A stretch of 64,000 nt of DNA, from assembly GCF_006861795.1 (NCBI RefSeq), contig NZ_VDGH01000010.1, forward strand, positions 187,585 through 251,584, in the 5' to 3' direction. Every line of letters starts with the position of its first letter. The stretch's first letter is position 1. The notes under the pieces are model-generated. The model was not told the DNA's origin. It made no database searches and saw only the letters and a program-made list of their open reading frames with translations. This DNA is from Psychrobacillus lasiicapitis. Its GTDB lineage: Bacteria > Bacillota > Bacilli > Bacillales_A > Planococcaceae. A program made the position numbers and the translations under genes. Shown here piece after piece: positions 8,576 to 19,651 of the stretch.

Positions 8576-9522
8576 TTGTTTATTAAAGCGTATTCAAAAT
8601 CTATTCATTTGGAAGCGATGGAAATGCTTTTAAAGAGGCTTTCTTTAGATCACCCTAAGTATCTAACAGTAACAAATCATATCGGTACTACCAGAGCTGG
8701 GGATATTGGGGAAGAGATAGTGTTTTGAGAATTAGAGAATATGCATTTACCTTTTAAATTTTACGCTTTTCATAAGTTATTACTACATGCAGAGAAAGCC
8801 TTTGAGTTGGACTTTCTTTTAATCACTCCTTTCGGTGCTATTATTTTGGAAGTGAAAAATATGATCGGTATATTAGAATTAACAGAGAATCCATCACAAT
8901 TAATTCAACGCAAAGAAACAGGGGACATAAATAAAATTCCTTGTCCTGCTGTCCAATTGAACGATTACAAATATCAACTCTCACAGTTTTTTATTGATCA
9001 CAATATCCCCATACAAATCTTCGGAGCAGTTGTATTTGCCTCAAGAAAAAGCTTCGTTAAAACCTTCACAAATAAAGCGCAAATTCTTTATAGAAATGAA
9101 GTTCGCCCATTCCTTCGAAAGTTTCAAAACTTCCATCCACAGTAACTGAACAAGATATGGAAAAAATTAAAGATGTTCTTCTATTGAGTGATACTCCATT
9201 TACTTATTTCCCTCTTTCCAAACATTTTTCAATACAACCAGAAGATATTATTCGTGGCGTTGAATGTACAAGATGTGGATACCTCGGAATGCAAAAAAGA
9301 AACCGTACATGGTATTGTCCGTCCTGTAGAAAAAATGATTACTCAGCGTATAAAAACACAGTTACCTCTTACTTTCTATTGTGCAAAAATACTATAACGA
9401 ACAAAGAATGTAGAGAATTTTTACATTTAAGCAATAGACACGAAGCAAAAAGAATCTTAGCTAACTCCAATTTAACGAAAACTGGAAGTTATAAATCTAC
9501 GGTATATAAGTTAATAGAATAG
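8576..9522 (+). pseudogene. Broken NERD-domain protein (nuclease-related) with C-terminal zinc ribbon
   Basis: One gene split by two lesions. From TTG 8576 (ribosome binding site GAGGTGAT) the frame reads MFIKAYSKSIHLEAME to GEEIVF, then hits TGA at 8726-8728 where an Arg CGA would fit, and continues in the same frame through ELENMHLPF and the NERD core FELDFLLITPFGAIILEVKN. Near 9118-9121 the frame shifts, best explained by loss of one A in a short A run, and resumes as VSKLPSTVTEQDMEKIKD. The final part has a zinc-ribbon-like CTRCGYLG...WYCPSCRKND and a basic helical tail, ending at 9522. The repaired product would be about 315 residues. NERD proteins are predicted nucleases of unknown role. 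The lesions could be sequencing errors, but two independent ones make decay likelier. Confidence 0.82.
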
Positions 9523-9636
9523 TTATAGACAGTCGTTCTTTCTAACAATTTCACTTTAATTTCAAAAAAATGTTTAATATCAATATTCTTGGGTATGTAC
9601 AATAGTGTAGGTGTAAAATATCGAAAGGAATGATTC

Positions 9637-9828
9637 ATTATCAATTCAGAGGGATTACCTTACACGGAACAGATGGACCACGCATTCAGAGGAGTACACG
9701 GATTCGGATATGACGAATTACGGAGCAGTCAAGCCTTACGAATGAAAGTGGAAAAAAGAAGACAGCGAGATTATGAGAAAAGTGTACAAGTTGTTGCGAG
9801 AATTGATGCGAAAGCATTTAGAGGCTAA
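9637..9828 (+). CDS. Unrecognised small protein with a possible ATT start
   Basis: A 63-residue frame reading roughly INSEGLPYTEQMDHAFRG, VHGFGYDELRSSQALRMK, VEKRRQRDYEKSVQVVAR, IDAKAFRG before TAA. The composition is protein-like, with a charged helical second half. No ATG, GTG or TTG sits at the 5' end: the frame begins after a TGA, and ATT 9637 lies about 7 bases after AAAGGA. The nearby ATG 9631 region gives only a 27-codon product in another frame. An intrinsic terminator follows 8 bases after the stop, which supports a transcribed unit. Function unknown; it could also be a 5'-truncated remnant. Confidence 0.5.
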   Translation: MINSEGLPYTEQMDHAFRGVHGFGYDELRSSQALRMKVEKRRQRDYEKSVQVVARIDAKAFRG

Positions 9829-9835
9829 TAAGATG

Positions 9836-9871
9836 AAATCCATGAAGGCATGATCTTCGTGGATTTTTTTT
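9836..9871 (+). terminator. Intrinsic terminator after the small ORF
   Basis: AAATCCATGAAG and CTTCGTGGATTT form a stem with a 7-base loop, followed by a run of eight T residues. Confidence 0.85.
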
Positions 9872-10027
9872 GTTAACACTATCCTCATAGTGAAATCAAT
9901 TCTCAATTAGAGAGTCGTATTGAAAATATCAACTTATTCCAATTTCCCATAGAGTTTAAGGGAAAAGGTATTAATATCAGGATTTTTCTATGTTTTATAT
10001 ATTAAATAAGAAACTGTTTCAAAAGAT

Positions 10028-10056
10028 TTGCCAGAGACTTCAGTTTGGGTTAAGAT
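10028..10056 (+). promoter_or_regulatory. Probable sigma-A promoter of the suf operon
   Basis: TTGCCA (10028-10033) and TAAGAT (10051-10056) are separated by exactly 17 bases, about 60 bases upstream of the sufC start. The match to the -35 box is good and to the -10 box moderate. The rest of 9872-10115 is AT-rich and shows no gene. Confidence 0.45.
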
Positions 10057-10115
10057 TAGAATGATAATAAATTAGAATGGTTAAGCATTCATAGTTACTT
10101 AATGGAGGGTATTCA

Positions 10116-10895
10116 ATGTCAACTTTAGTGATTAAGAATTTACACGTTGCGATCGACGGTAAAGAGATACTTAAAGGTGTTAATTTAACAATTAATACAA
10201 ATGAAATTCACGCAATTATGGGACCAAATGGTACTGGTAAATCTACTTTAGCTTCTGCTATTATGGGTCATCCTAAATATGAAGTAACTTCTGGTTCAGT
10301 TGAATTGGACGGAGAAGATGTATTAGAAATGGAAGTAGACGAGCGTGCAAAAGCGGGTCTATTTTTAGCAATGCAATATCCAAGCGAAATTACTGGAGTA
10401 ACAAACGCAGACTTTTTACGTTCAGCTATTAATGCACGCCGCGAAGAAGGCGAAGAAATTTCTTTAATGAAATTTATCCGTGAATTAGATAGTAAAATGG
10501 AATTTTTAGAAATGGACGTAGATATGGCTCAACGTTATTTAAATGAAGGATTCTCAGGCGGAGAGAAAAAACGTAACGAAATTCTTCAATTAATGATGTT
10601 ACAACCAAAATTCGCTATTTTAGATGAAATTGACTCTGGTCTTGATATCGATGCGCTTAAAGTTGTTTCTAAAGGGATCAATGAAATGCGTGGAGAAGGA
10701 TTCGGAAGCCTTATCATCACTCACTACCAACGTCTTCTTAACTACATCACACCGGATTATGTGCACGTAATGATGCAAGGGCGCGTAGTAAAATCAGGTG
10801 GTCCTGAGCTAGCGCAAAAATTAGAAGCACAAGGATATGACTGGATTAAAGAAGAGTTAGGAATTGAAGACGAGACAGTTGGACAAGAAGCATAA
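10116..10895 (+). CDS. sufC: Fe-S cluster assembly ATPase SufC
   Basis: 259-residue soluble ABC-type ATPase. Walker A is GPNGTGKST, the signature is [10 protein letters not shown], and Walker [13 protein letters not shown] includes the SufC-specific DEIDSGLD. It forms the SufBCD scaffold with SufB and SufD and uses ATP to reshape it for Fe-S cluster building. First gene of the five-gene sufCDSUB operon; ATG 10116 follows a GGAGGG site. sufD starts 18 bases later. Confidence 0.97.
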   Translation: MSTLVIKNLHVAIDGKEILKGVNLTINTNEIHAIMGPNGTGKSTLASAIMGHPKYEVTSGSVELDGEDVLEMEVDERAKAGLFLAMQYPSEITGVTNADFLRSAINARREEGEEISLMKFIRELDSKMEFLEMDVDMAQRYLNEGFSGGEKKRNEILQLMMLQPKFAILDEIDSGLDIDALKVVSKGINEMRGEGFGSLIITHYQRLLNYITPDYVHVMMQGRVVKSGGPELAQKLEAQGYDWIKEELGIEDETVGQEA

Positions 10896-10913
10896 GAAAG
10901 GGGACGAATAAGC

Positions 10914-13874
<2,961 letters not shown>

Positions 13875-13895
13875 AAGAAGAACGGAGGAATTACG

Positions 13896-15293
13896 ATGGC
13901 AAAAAAAATGCCTGAAATTGGTGATTATAAATATGGTTTCCACGATAAAGACGTATCCATTTTCCGTTCAAAACGTGGTTTGACGCAAGAAATCGTAGAA
14001 GAAATTTCACGTATGAAAAATGAACCACAATGGATGCTAGATTATCGTTTGAAAGCTTTAGAAATTTTCTATTCTAAACCGATGCCACAATGGGGTGGAG
14101 ATTTAGGATCATTAGACTTTGACGAAATTACGTATTACGTAAAACCATCAGAAGCTACACAAAAATCATGGGATGAAGTACCAGAAGAAATCAAAGCAAC
14201 ATTTGATAAATTAGGTATCCCTGAAGCAGAACAAAAATACCTTGCAGGTGTTTCTGCACAGTATGAATCAGAAGTTGTTTACCATAACATGAAAGAAGAG
14301 TTAGAAGATATGGGGATTGTATTTAAAGATACAGACTCTGCACTTCGTGAAAATGAAGATATCTTCAAAAAACATTGGGGAACAGTTATTCCTTCAACAG
14401 ATAATAAATTCGCAGCACTTAACTCAGCAGTATGGTCGGGTGGGTCATTTATCTATGTACCACCAGGCGTAAAAGTGGATACACCACTTCAAGCATACTT
14501 CCGTATTAACTCTGAAAATATGGGTCAATTCGAACGTACGCTAATCATAGTAGATGAGGGTGCTTCTGTACACTATGTAGAAGGATGTACAGCTCCTGTT
14601 TATACAACAAACTCACTTCACTCTGCTGTAGTTGAAATTATTGTTAAAAAAGATGCTTATTGCCGTTATACAACAATTCAAAACTGGGCGAACAATGTTT
14701 ATAACCTAGTTACAAAACGTACGGTTGTTGAAGAAAACGGAACAATGGAATGGATTGATGGGAACATCGGTTCTAAATTAACGATGAAATACCCAGCATG
14801 TATCTTAAAAGGTGAAGGTGCACGTGGTATGACCCTTTCCATCGCAATTGCTGGTAAAGGGCAACACCAAGATGCTGGTGCGAAAATGATGCACTTAGCA
14901 CCAAATACGTCATCTACGATTGTTTCGAAATCGATTGCGAAACAAGGTGGTAAAGTATCATACCGAGGTGTCGTACACTTTGGACGTAAAGCAACAGGTG
15001 CTCGTGCGAACATCGAATGTGATACGTTAATCATGGATAACCAGTCTACTTCGGATACAATTCCATACAACGAAATCTTGAATGATAATATCTCTCTTGA
15101 GCATGAAGCGAAAGTTTCTAAAGTATCAGAGGAACAATTATTCTACTTGATGAGTCGTGGATTAAGTGAAGAAGAAGCAACTGAAATGATCGTAATGGGC
15201 TTCATCGAGCCATTCACAAAAGAACTTCCAATGGAATATGCGGTTGAGATGAATCGATTGATAAAATTCGAGATGGAGGGAAGCATAGGATAA
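13896..15293 (+). CDS. sufB: Fe-S cluster scaffold protein SufB
   Basis: 465-residue main scaffold subunit of SufBCD, where the cluster is built. Recognisable stretches are [38 protein letters not shown] and [20 protein letters not shown]. Final gene of the operon; ATG 13896 follows CGGAGGAA. A strong terminator lies 20 bases after the stop. Confidence 0.97.
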   Translation: MAKKMPEIGDYKYGFHDKDVSIFRSKRGLTQEIVEEISRMKNEPQWMLDYRLKALEIFYSKPMPQWGGDLGSLDFDEITYYVKPSEATQKSWDEVPEEIKATFDKLGIPEAEQKYLAGVSAQYESEVVYHNMKEELEDMGIVFKDTDSALRENEDIFKKHWGTVIPSTDNKFAALNSAVWSGGSFIYVPPGVKVDTPLQAYFRINSENMGQFERTLIIVDEGASVHYVEGCTAPVYTTNSLHSAVVEIIVKKDAYCRYTTIQNWANNVYNLVTKRTVVEENGTMEWIDGNIGSKLTMKYPACILKGEGARGMTLSIAIAGKGQHQDAGAKMMHLAPNTSSTIVSKSIAKQGGKVSYRGVVHFGRKATGARANIECDTLIMDNQSTSDTIPYNEILNDNISLEHEAKVSKVSEEQLFYLMSRGLSEEEATEMIVMGFIEPFTKELPMEYAVEMNRLIKFEMEGSIG

Positions 15294-15311
15294 TACCTAT
15301 CTTTCTGTCAG

Positions 15312-15357
15312 AAAAGCAACAGGGTGAATGCATATTTCATCCCTGTTGCTTTTTTTG
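15312..15357 (+). terminator. Terminator of the suf operon
   Basis: AAAGCAACAGGGTGAA pairs with TTCATCCCTGTTGCTTT across a short loop and is followed by seven T residues. Confidence 0.9.
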
Positions 15358-15415
15358 TATAAACAGCTGTCATAATGTTATGATAAAATAACTTGAACAG
15401 TGAGGTGACAAACAT

Positions 15416-16267
15416 ATGATTAAAATTGGTTTAACTGGTTGGGGAGATCATTCTGACCTGTACGTATCAACTGCAAAGGATAGATTGAAAGATTATAGTG
15501 CGCATTTTCCAGTCGTGGAATTAGACACAGCATTTTATGCCATTCCATCTATCAAGAATAGTTCCAAATGGATCAAGGAGACGCCGGATAATTTTCAATT
15601 TGTCGTAAAGGCTTATCAAGAAATAACCGGACATTTACGCGGAGAGTCCCATTACGATTCAATGGAAGAGATGTTCGAGCATTATCGAGAGTCCATTCTT
15701 CCTTTTAAGGAAGCTGGAAAACTTTCGATGGTGTTAGTACAATTTCCGCCTTGGTTTACATGTGTCAAAGAAAATGTAGAATACATACTTAAAGTAAAAG
15801 AAGAATTGAAAGATTTCGAGCTAGCGATTGAATTTCGCCATCAATCTTGGTATTCTTCTAAACTCCAAAACGGGACACTAGATTTTTTAAAGAGTCATCA
15901 TCTTCACCACACTGTGTGCGATGAGCCGCAAGTTGGAGAAGGCTCTGTTCCATTGATACCAATCGCCACTTCTGAAAAAGTACTTGTTCGATTACATGGA
16001 CGAAATACATATGGTTGGAAAAACCCGGGTAATAATGAAAAATGGCGAGAAGTTCGTTATTTATACGATTATAATAAAGAGGAGCTCACATCTATTCAAA
16101 ACAAAGTGGAGCAATTGCAGAAACAAGCAAAAGAAGTAGTGGTATTATTTAATAACAATTCCGGAGGGCATGCGGCAAAAAATGCGAAATCCTTTCAAAA
16201 AATGCTCGGCATTGAATTTGAAGGACTTGCTCCGAAACAATTAGACTTATTTGAAGGTGGGATATAA
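15416..16267 (+). CDS. yunF: DUF72 family protein YunF
   Basis: 283-residue DUF72 protein. The N-terminal GLTGWGDHSDLY, VELDTAFYAIPS, the central VQFPPWF and the C-terminal LFNNNSGGHAAKNA are hallmarks of this TIM-barrel-like family, whose biochemical role is not established. The fold resembles endonuclease IV/xylose isomerase-type barrels, so a sugar-phosphate or nucleic-acid substrate is only a guess. It is joined to yunE by a TAATG stop/start overlap. Confidence 0.88.
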   Translation: MIKIGLTGWGDHSDLYVSTAKDRLKDYSAHFPVVELDTAFYAIPSIKNSSKWIKETPDNFQFVVKAYQEITGHLRGESHYDSMEEMFEHYRESILPFKEAGKLSMVLVQFPPWFTCVKENVEYILKVKEELKDFELAIEFRHQSWYSSKLQNGTLDFLKSHHLHHTVCDEPQVGEGSVPLIPIATSEKVLVRLHGRNTYGWKNPGNNEKWREVRYLYDYNKEELTSIQNKVEQLQKQAKEVVVLFNNNSGGHAAKNAKSFQKMLGIEFEGLAPKQLDLFEGGI

Positions 16268-17085
16268 TGGAGTGGGTATTACTTGTAGTTGCTGGGTTAT
16301 TTTCTGGTATAGTTGGAGCATTAGTAGGTTTAGGTGGAGGAGTCATTTTAGTTCCAGCTGTGTTGTTTTTTGGAACGACACTTGCATTAATTCCTAATAT
16401 TACTCCTCAGAGCGTTGTGGGACTATCTGTCATTATGATGATATTTACAGGTCTTTCTTCCACACTATCGTATATGAAATCAAAAACGGTGGACTTTAGA
16501 AGTGGATTTATCTTTTTTATCGGAAGCATTCCTGGAACTATACTTGGTGCATGGGTGAATAAAGGGTTGGATTTACCTTCTTTTAATTTATATTTTGGTA
16601 TTTTACTTATTGTTTTATCTACCCTTTTACTCGTGCGTGATCGTTTGAAGCCAGTGAGATGGTTTGTGGAAAACGGCAAGAAGCGAACGTTTACGGATGA
16701 AAAAGACACATATGTATATGGGTATCCTATTTGGTTTGCTCTCATATTAACATTTGGTGTTGGATTTGCATCTGGTTTGTTTGGTATTGGCGGAGGTTCG
16801 ATTATTGTACCTGCCATGATTTTGTTATTTTTGTTTCCTCCGCATGTCGCGGTTGGAACATCCATGTTTATGGTGTTTTTATCGGCACTAGTGAACTCGG
16901 CAACACATATATCGCTTGGTAATGTGCCGTGGCTTTATACAATTCCAGTTGTTCCAGCAGCATATATTGGTGCGAAAATTGGAGCCAAGTTAAATAAAAA
17001 ACTAAATTCAGATTCACTTGTTTTGGCCCTTAGAATTGTGCTGTTATTATTAGGTGTACGCTCTATTATTGATGCGTTATTTTAA
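16267..17085 (+). CDS. yunE: TauE/SafE family membrane exporter YunE
   Basis: 272-residue membrane protein with about eight hydrophobic segments. The duplicated family motif appears as VGALVGLGGGVILVPA near the N-terminus and ASGLFGIGGGSIIVPA in the middle, typical of TauE/SafE (sulfite or organosulfonate exporters). The actual substrate cannot be read from the sequence. It is translationally coupled to yunF and followed by yunD. Confidence 0.88.
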   Translation: MEWVLLVVAGLFSGIVGALVGLGGGVILVPAVLFFGTTLALIPNITPQSVVGLSVIMMIFTGLSSTLSYMKSKTVDFRSGFIFFIGSIPGTILGAWVNKGLDLPSFNLYFGILLIVLSTLLLVRDRLKPVRWFVENGKKRTFTDEKDTYVYGYPIWFALILTFGVGFASGLFGIGGGSIIVPAMILLFLFPPHVAVGTSMFMVFLSALVNSATHISLGNVPWLYTIPVVPAAYIGAKIGAKLNKKLNSDSLVLALRIVLLLLGVRSIIDALF

Positions 17086-17139
17086 ATTTTATTCGTGCAA
17101 GCGAAGCGTATTTGATCCTATAGAAGAGGTGTGTGAAAG

Positions 17140-18507
17140 GTGAGAGAAACAATCCATATTTATCATACAAATGATTTGCATAGCCATTTAGAAAATTGGC
17201 CGACTATTCATCAGTTTCTCTCGGAGCGCCATAAAAACCATAGACCGACTGATTCCTATTTAACACTTGATATCGGAGATCATATAGACCGTTCCAATGT
17301 TTTTACTGAAGGTACATTAGGAAAGGGAAACGTTCAATTACTAAATGAAGCGGGTTATGATTATGTCACCATTGGTAACAACGAAGGAATTACGCTTAGT
17401 CATGATGATTTAAACACATTGTATGAAGCTGCCAACTTCGAGGTAATTGTGTCCAATTTTACTGATTTAAGCGGAAATATTCCTTCGTGGGTGCTTCCTT
17501 ATAAAATTCATGTGACACCGACAGGTATACGAATCGGTCTTGTCGCTGCGACTGCTGATTTTGGAGTGTACTATAAACAATTAGGCTGGCATATTCAACC
17601 GCCGCTTGATCGATTGAAAGAAGTTTGTAAGGAAATAGAAAAAGACGTAGATGTGCTTGTTTGTTTATCCCATTTAGGCGTGTCCCAGGATGAGATTATG
17701 ACAGAGAAGATACCGGAAATCGATCTAATTTTAGGTTCACATACGCATCATTTCTTTGAAGAAGGCAAAGTGATAGGAAACACTTTACAAGCTGCTGCGG
17801 GTAAGTATGGTGCATATGTTGGGCATGTGACAATCGATTTTGATCATGAGACAAAAACAATTGTATCGAAGCAAGCCATATTGCATGTTACAGATACTTT
17901 AGCAAAGCCGAAAGATCTCGAGCTGCAATTGAAAAAGTGGGAAACGCTTGGTAATGAGGAGCTTTCTGATGCTGTTCTTCAGAATGATACCTTTTTACAC
18001 AAGGATTGGTTCGGTCCTTCGGATATGTCTCGATTTTTCGGTAAGGCTTTACTTAACTTTACGAAAGCTGATTGTGCGATGTTTCCCGCTGGAATATTTT
18101 TAACGGACTTACAAAGTGGTCCTATTAGTGCTAGCGACTTACATCGTTGTTTGCCCCATCCGATCAATCCATGTGTTATCACTTTAACAGGAGCAGAACT
18201 ATTGGAAATAGTGGAACAATCTAAAAATGAGAAATGGCCACACTTAGAGGTAAAGGGACTCGGGTTTAGAGGCAAATACTTAGGGGCTATTATTTTCGAT
18301 CAACTGATGGAAGATGAGCATGGAGATGTATTTATTGGTGAGGAACGATTGTTACTTAAAAAAGTGTATACCTTGGCTACACTTGATATGTTCACATTTG
18401 GTTATTTTTTTCCTTCGTTTAAATTTGCCTCGAAAGAATACTATATGCCGGAGTTAATACGTGATGTAGTTAAGTGGTACGGCAATCAGTTATTGAGCCA
18501 AGCATAA
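17140..18507 (+). CDS. yunD: Metallophosphoesterase / 5'-nucleotidase family protein YunD
   Basis: 455-residue cytoplasmic protein. The N-terminal metallophosphoesterase domain shows the metal-ligand motifs HTNDLHSHLENW, LDIGDHIDRSN, IGNNEG and LGSHTHHFF; the C-terminal half is the 5'-nucleotidase substrate domain. No signal peptide is visible, unlike secreted UshA-type enzymes. GTG start at 17140. A terminator-like hairpin begins a few bases after the stop and runs into the next gene's ribosome binding site. Confidence 0.87.
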   Translation: MRETIHIYHTNDLHSHLENWPTIHQFLSERHKNHRPTDSYLTLDIGDHIDRSNVFTEGTLGKGNVQLLNEAGYDYVTIGNNEGITLSHDDLNTLYEAANFEVIVSNFTDLSGNIPSWVLPYKIHVTPTGIRIGLVAATADFGVYYKQLGWHIQPPLDRLKEVCKEIEKDVDVLVCLSHLGVSQDEIMTEKIPEIDLILGSHTHHFFEEGKVIGNTLQAAAGKYGAYVGHVTIDFDHETKTIVSKQAILHVTDTLAKPKDLELQLKKWETLGNEELSDAVLQNDTFLHKDWFGPSDMSRFFGKALLNFTKADCAMFPAGIFLTDLQSGPISASDLHRCLPHPINPCVITLTGAELLEIVEQSKNEKWPHLEVKGLGFRGKYLGAIIFDQLMEDEHGDVFIGEERLLLKKVYTLATLDMFTFGYFFPSFKFASKEYYMPELIRDVVKWYGNQLLSQA

Positions 18508-18510
18508 TGA

Positions 18511-18548
18511 TCCTTCTTATTACATAATAGTAATAAGGGGGATTTTTT
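18511..18548 (+). terminator. Intrinsic terminator overlapping the yunB Shine-Dalgarno
   Basis: TCCTTCTTATTAC (18511-18523) pairs with GTAATAAGGGGGA (18530-18542) around the loop ATAATA, followed by TTTTTT. The 3' arm contains AAGGGGGA, the only ribosome binding site for the yunB TTG start at 18551. The same hairpin therefore ends yunD transcription and hides the yunB ribosome binding site in any readthrough RNA. Confidence 0.7.
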
Positions 18549-18550
18549 GT

Positions 18551-19327
18551 TTGCTATTTTATCGTAAAAAAAAGCGTTTTCCTTTTTTTTCTGCTCAGCG
18601 AAAACTAGCTATACTAATCATGTTATTTATCCTATCCGTTGCAGGTGTATTTTATTTCGTTAACAACCAATTGACTCCAACGTATCTGGATTATGCGGAA
18701 GTACAAACGAATAAAATCGCATCCATGGTTATTAGTAAAGCAATTAACTCAAGAACAGCGAACGTTTTAGATGTAAACGATATCATCGAGGAAGTACCAT
18801 CAACCAATGGTAGCACAAATATGGTAACGACAAAATTTAATACAGAAATCATCAATCGTGTTTTATCGGATACGAACAGTTTGGTGCAAGCCCATCTAGA
18901 ACAAGCAGAAAAAGGAAACTTATCGAGTTTGCCTTATCTAGATGATATTGAATACGATAAAACAACGATGGAAGATCAAGGCGGAGTTGTATTTTTTGTA
19001 CCGATGGGGCAGGCAACCAATATTCCGCTAATCGGTAATTTAGGTCCTAAAATTCCTATTCGGTTTCATGTGATTGGAAACGTTCAATCTACTGTTGTAC
19101 CGACTATCGAAAACTTTGGTATTAATAATGCGTATGTTGAAGTGAGTATTCATATTAAAGTAAATGTCCAAGTTATTGTACCGCTTGCAAGTAAAATGAG
19201 TGTTGTTGAACAAAAGATTCCTGTAGCTATGGGATTAGTACAAGGGCAAGTGCCACATATTTATACCGGAGGAGATGGTTCTGCTGCTCCGTCTGTTGAG
19301 GTGCCGCTTCCGTTACCTGAAAAATAA
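18551..19327 (+). CDS. yunB: Sporulation protein YunB
   Basis: 258-residue membrane-anchored protein with a short basic cytoplasmic N-terminus (YRKKKRF), one transmembrane helix at about residues 18-38 (AILIMLFILSVAGVFYFV) and an extracytoplasmic domain with LIGNLGPKIPIRFHVIGNVQ. YunB is a sporulation protein in B. subtilis, which supports a spore former. TTG at 18551 is the only start that keeps the N-terminal basic stretch; its SD is AAGGGGGA inside a terminator-type hairpin. Confidence 0.85.
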   Translation: MLFYRKKKRFPFFSAQRKLAILIMLFILSVAGVFYFVNNQLTPTYLDYAEVQTNKIASMVISKAINSRTANVLDVNDIIEEVPSTNGSTNMVTTKFNTEIINRVLSDTNSLVQAHLEQAEKGNLSSLPYLDDIEYDKTTMEDQGGVVFFVPMGQATNIPLIGNLGPKIPIRFHVIGNVQSTVVPTIENFGINNAYVEVSIHIKVNVQVIVPLASKMSVVEQKIPVAMGLVQGQVPHIYTGGDGSAAPSVEVPLPLPEK

Positions 19328-19353
19328 AAATTCCAGAGAAAACTTAAAACTAC

Positions 19354-19362
19354 TGTTACAAT
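19354..19362 (+). promoter_or_regulatory. Possible extended -10 promoter for the lysine riboswitch transcript
   Basis: TGTTACAAT is an extended -10 element about 18 bases before the riboswitch begins. No good -35 hexamer lies at the usual distance, so confidence is limited. Confidence 0.35.
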
Positions 19363-19379
19363 AGAGAAAATGAATAAAT

Positions 19380-19553
19380 AGGTAGAGGCTGCAGAGCTTA
19401 ATAGTACTATACAGGAAGATGACGCTTATGATCGTATACGAAAGGAAGTTTTGCCGAAGCTAAATATAGTTCGTCAAACAATATTTAGTTGGGGTTATTC
19501 TGAAAAAGAATAACACTGTCATTTATATGTAGAAATATAAATGGTGAGCTACA
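19380..19553 (+). ncRNA. Lysine riboswitch (L box)
   Basis: L-box landmarks are present: closing stem GTAG (19382) with CTAC (19549-19552); GTAGAGGCTGCAGAG; GGAAGATGA; the conserved AAAGGAAGTTTTGCCGAAG; TTGGGG; and ACTGTCATT before GGTGAGCTAC. A terminator follows at 19594. Lysine binding is expected to shut off the downstream transporter. Confidence 0.9.
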
Positions 19554-19593
19554 AAGGATAAATAATCATTTTTATGCTTAAATTCAATAGTGG

Positions 19594-19630
19594 AAGCCAA
19601 CCTATATGCATGTGTAGGTTGGCTTTTTTA
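19594..19630 (+). terminator. Lysine-riboswitch-controlled terminator
   Basis: AAGCCAACCTA pairs with TAGGTTGGCTT and is followed by T residues, directly before the transporter's ribosome binding site. It is the expression platform of the L box. Confidence 0.88.
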
Positions 19631-19651
19631 TATTTTGGAGGAGGAAAGGTT

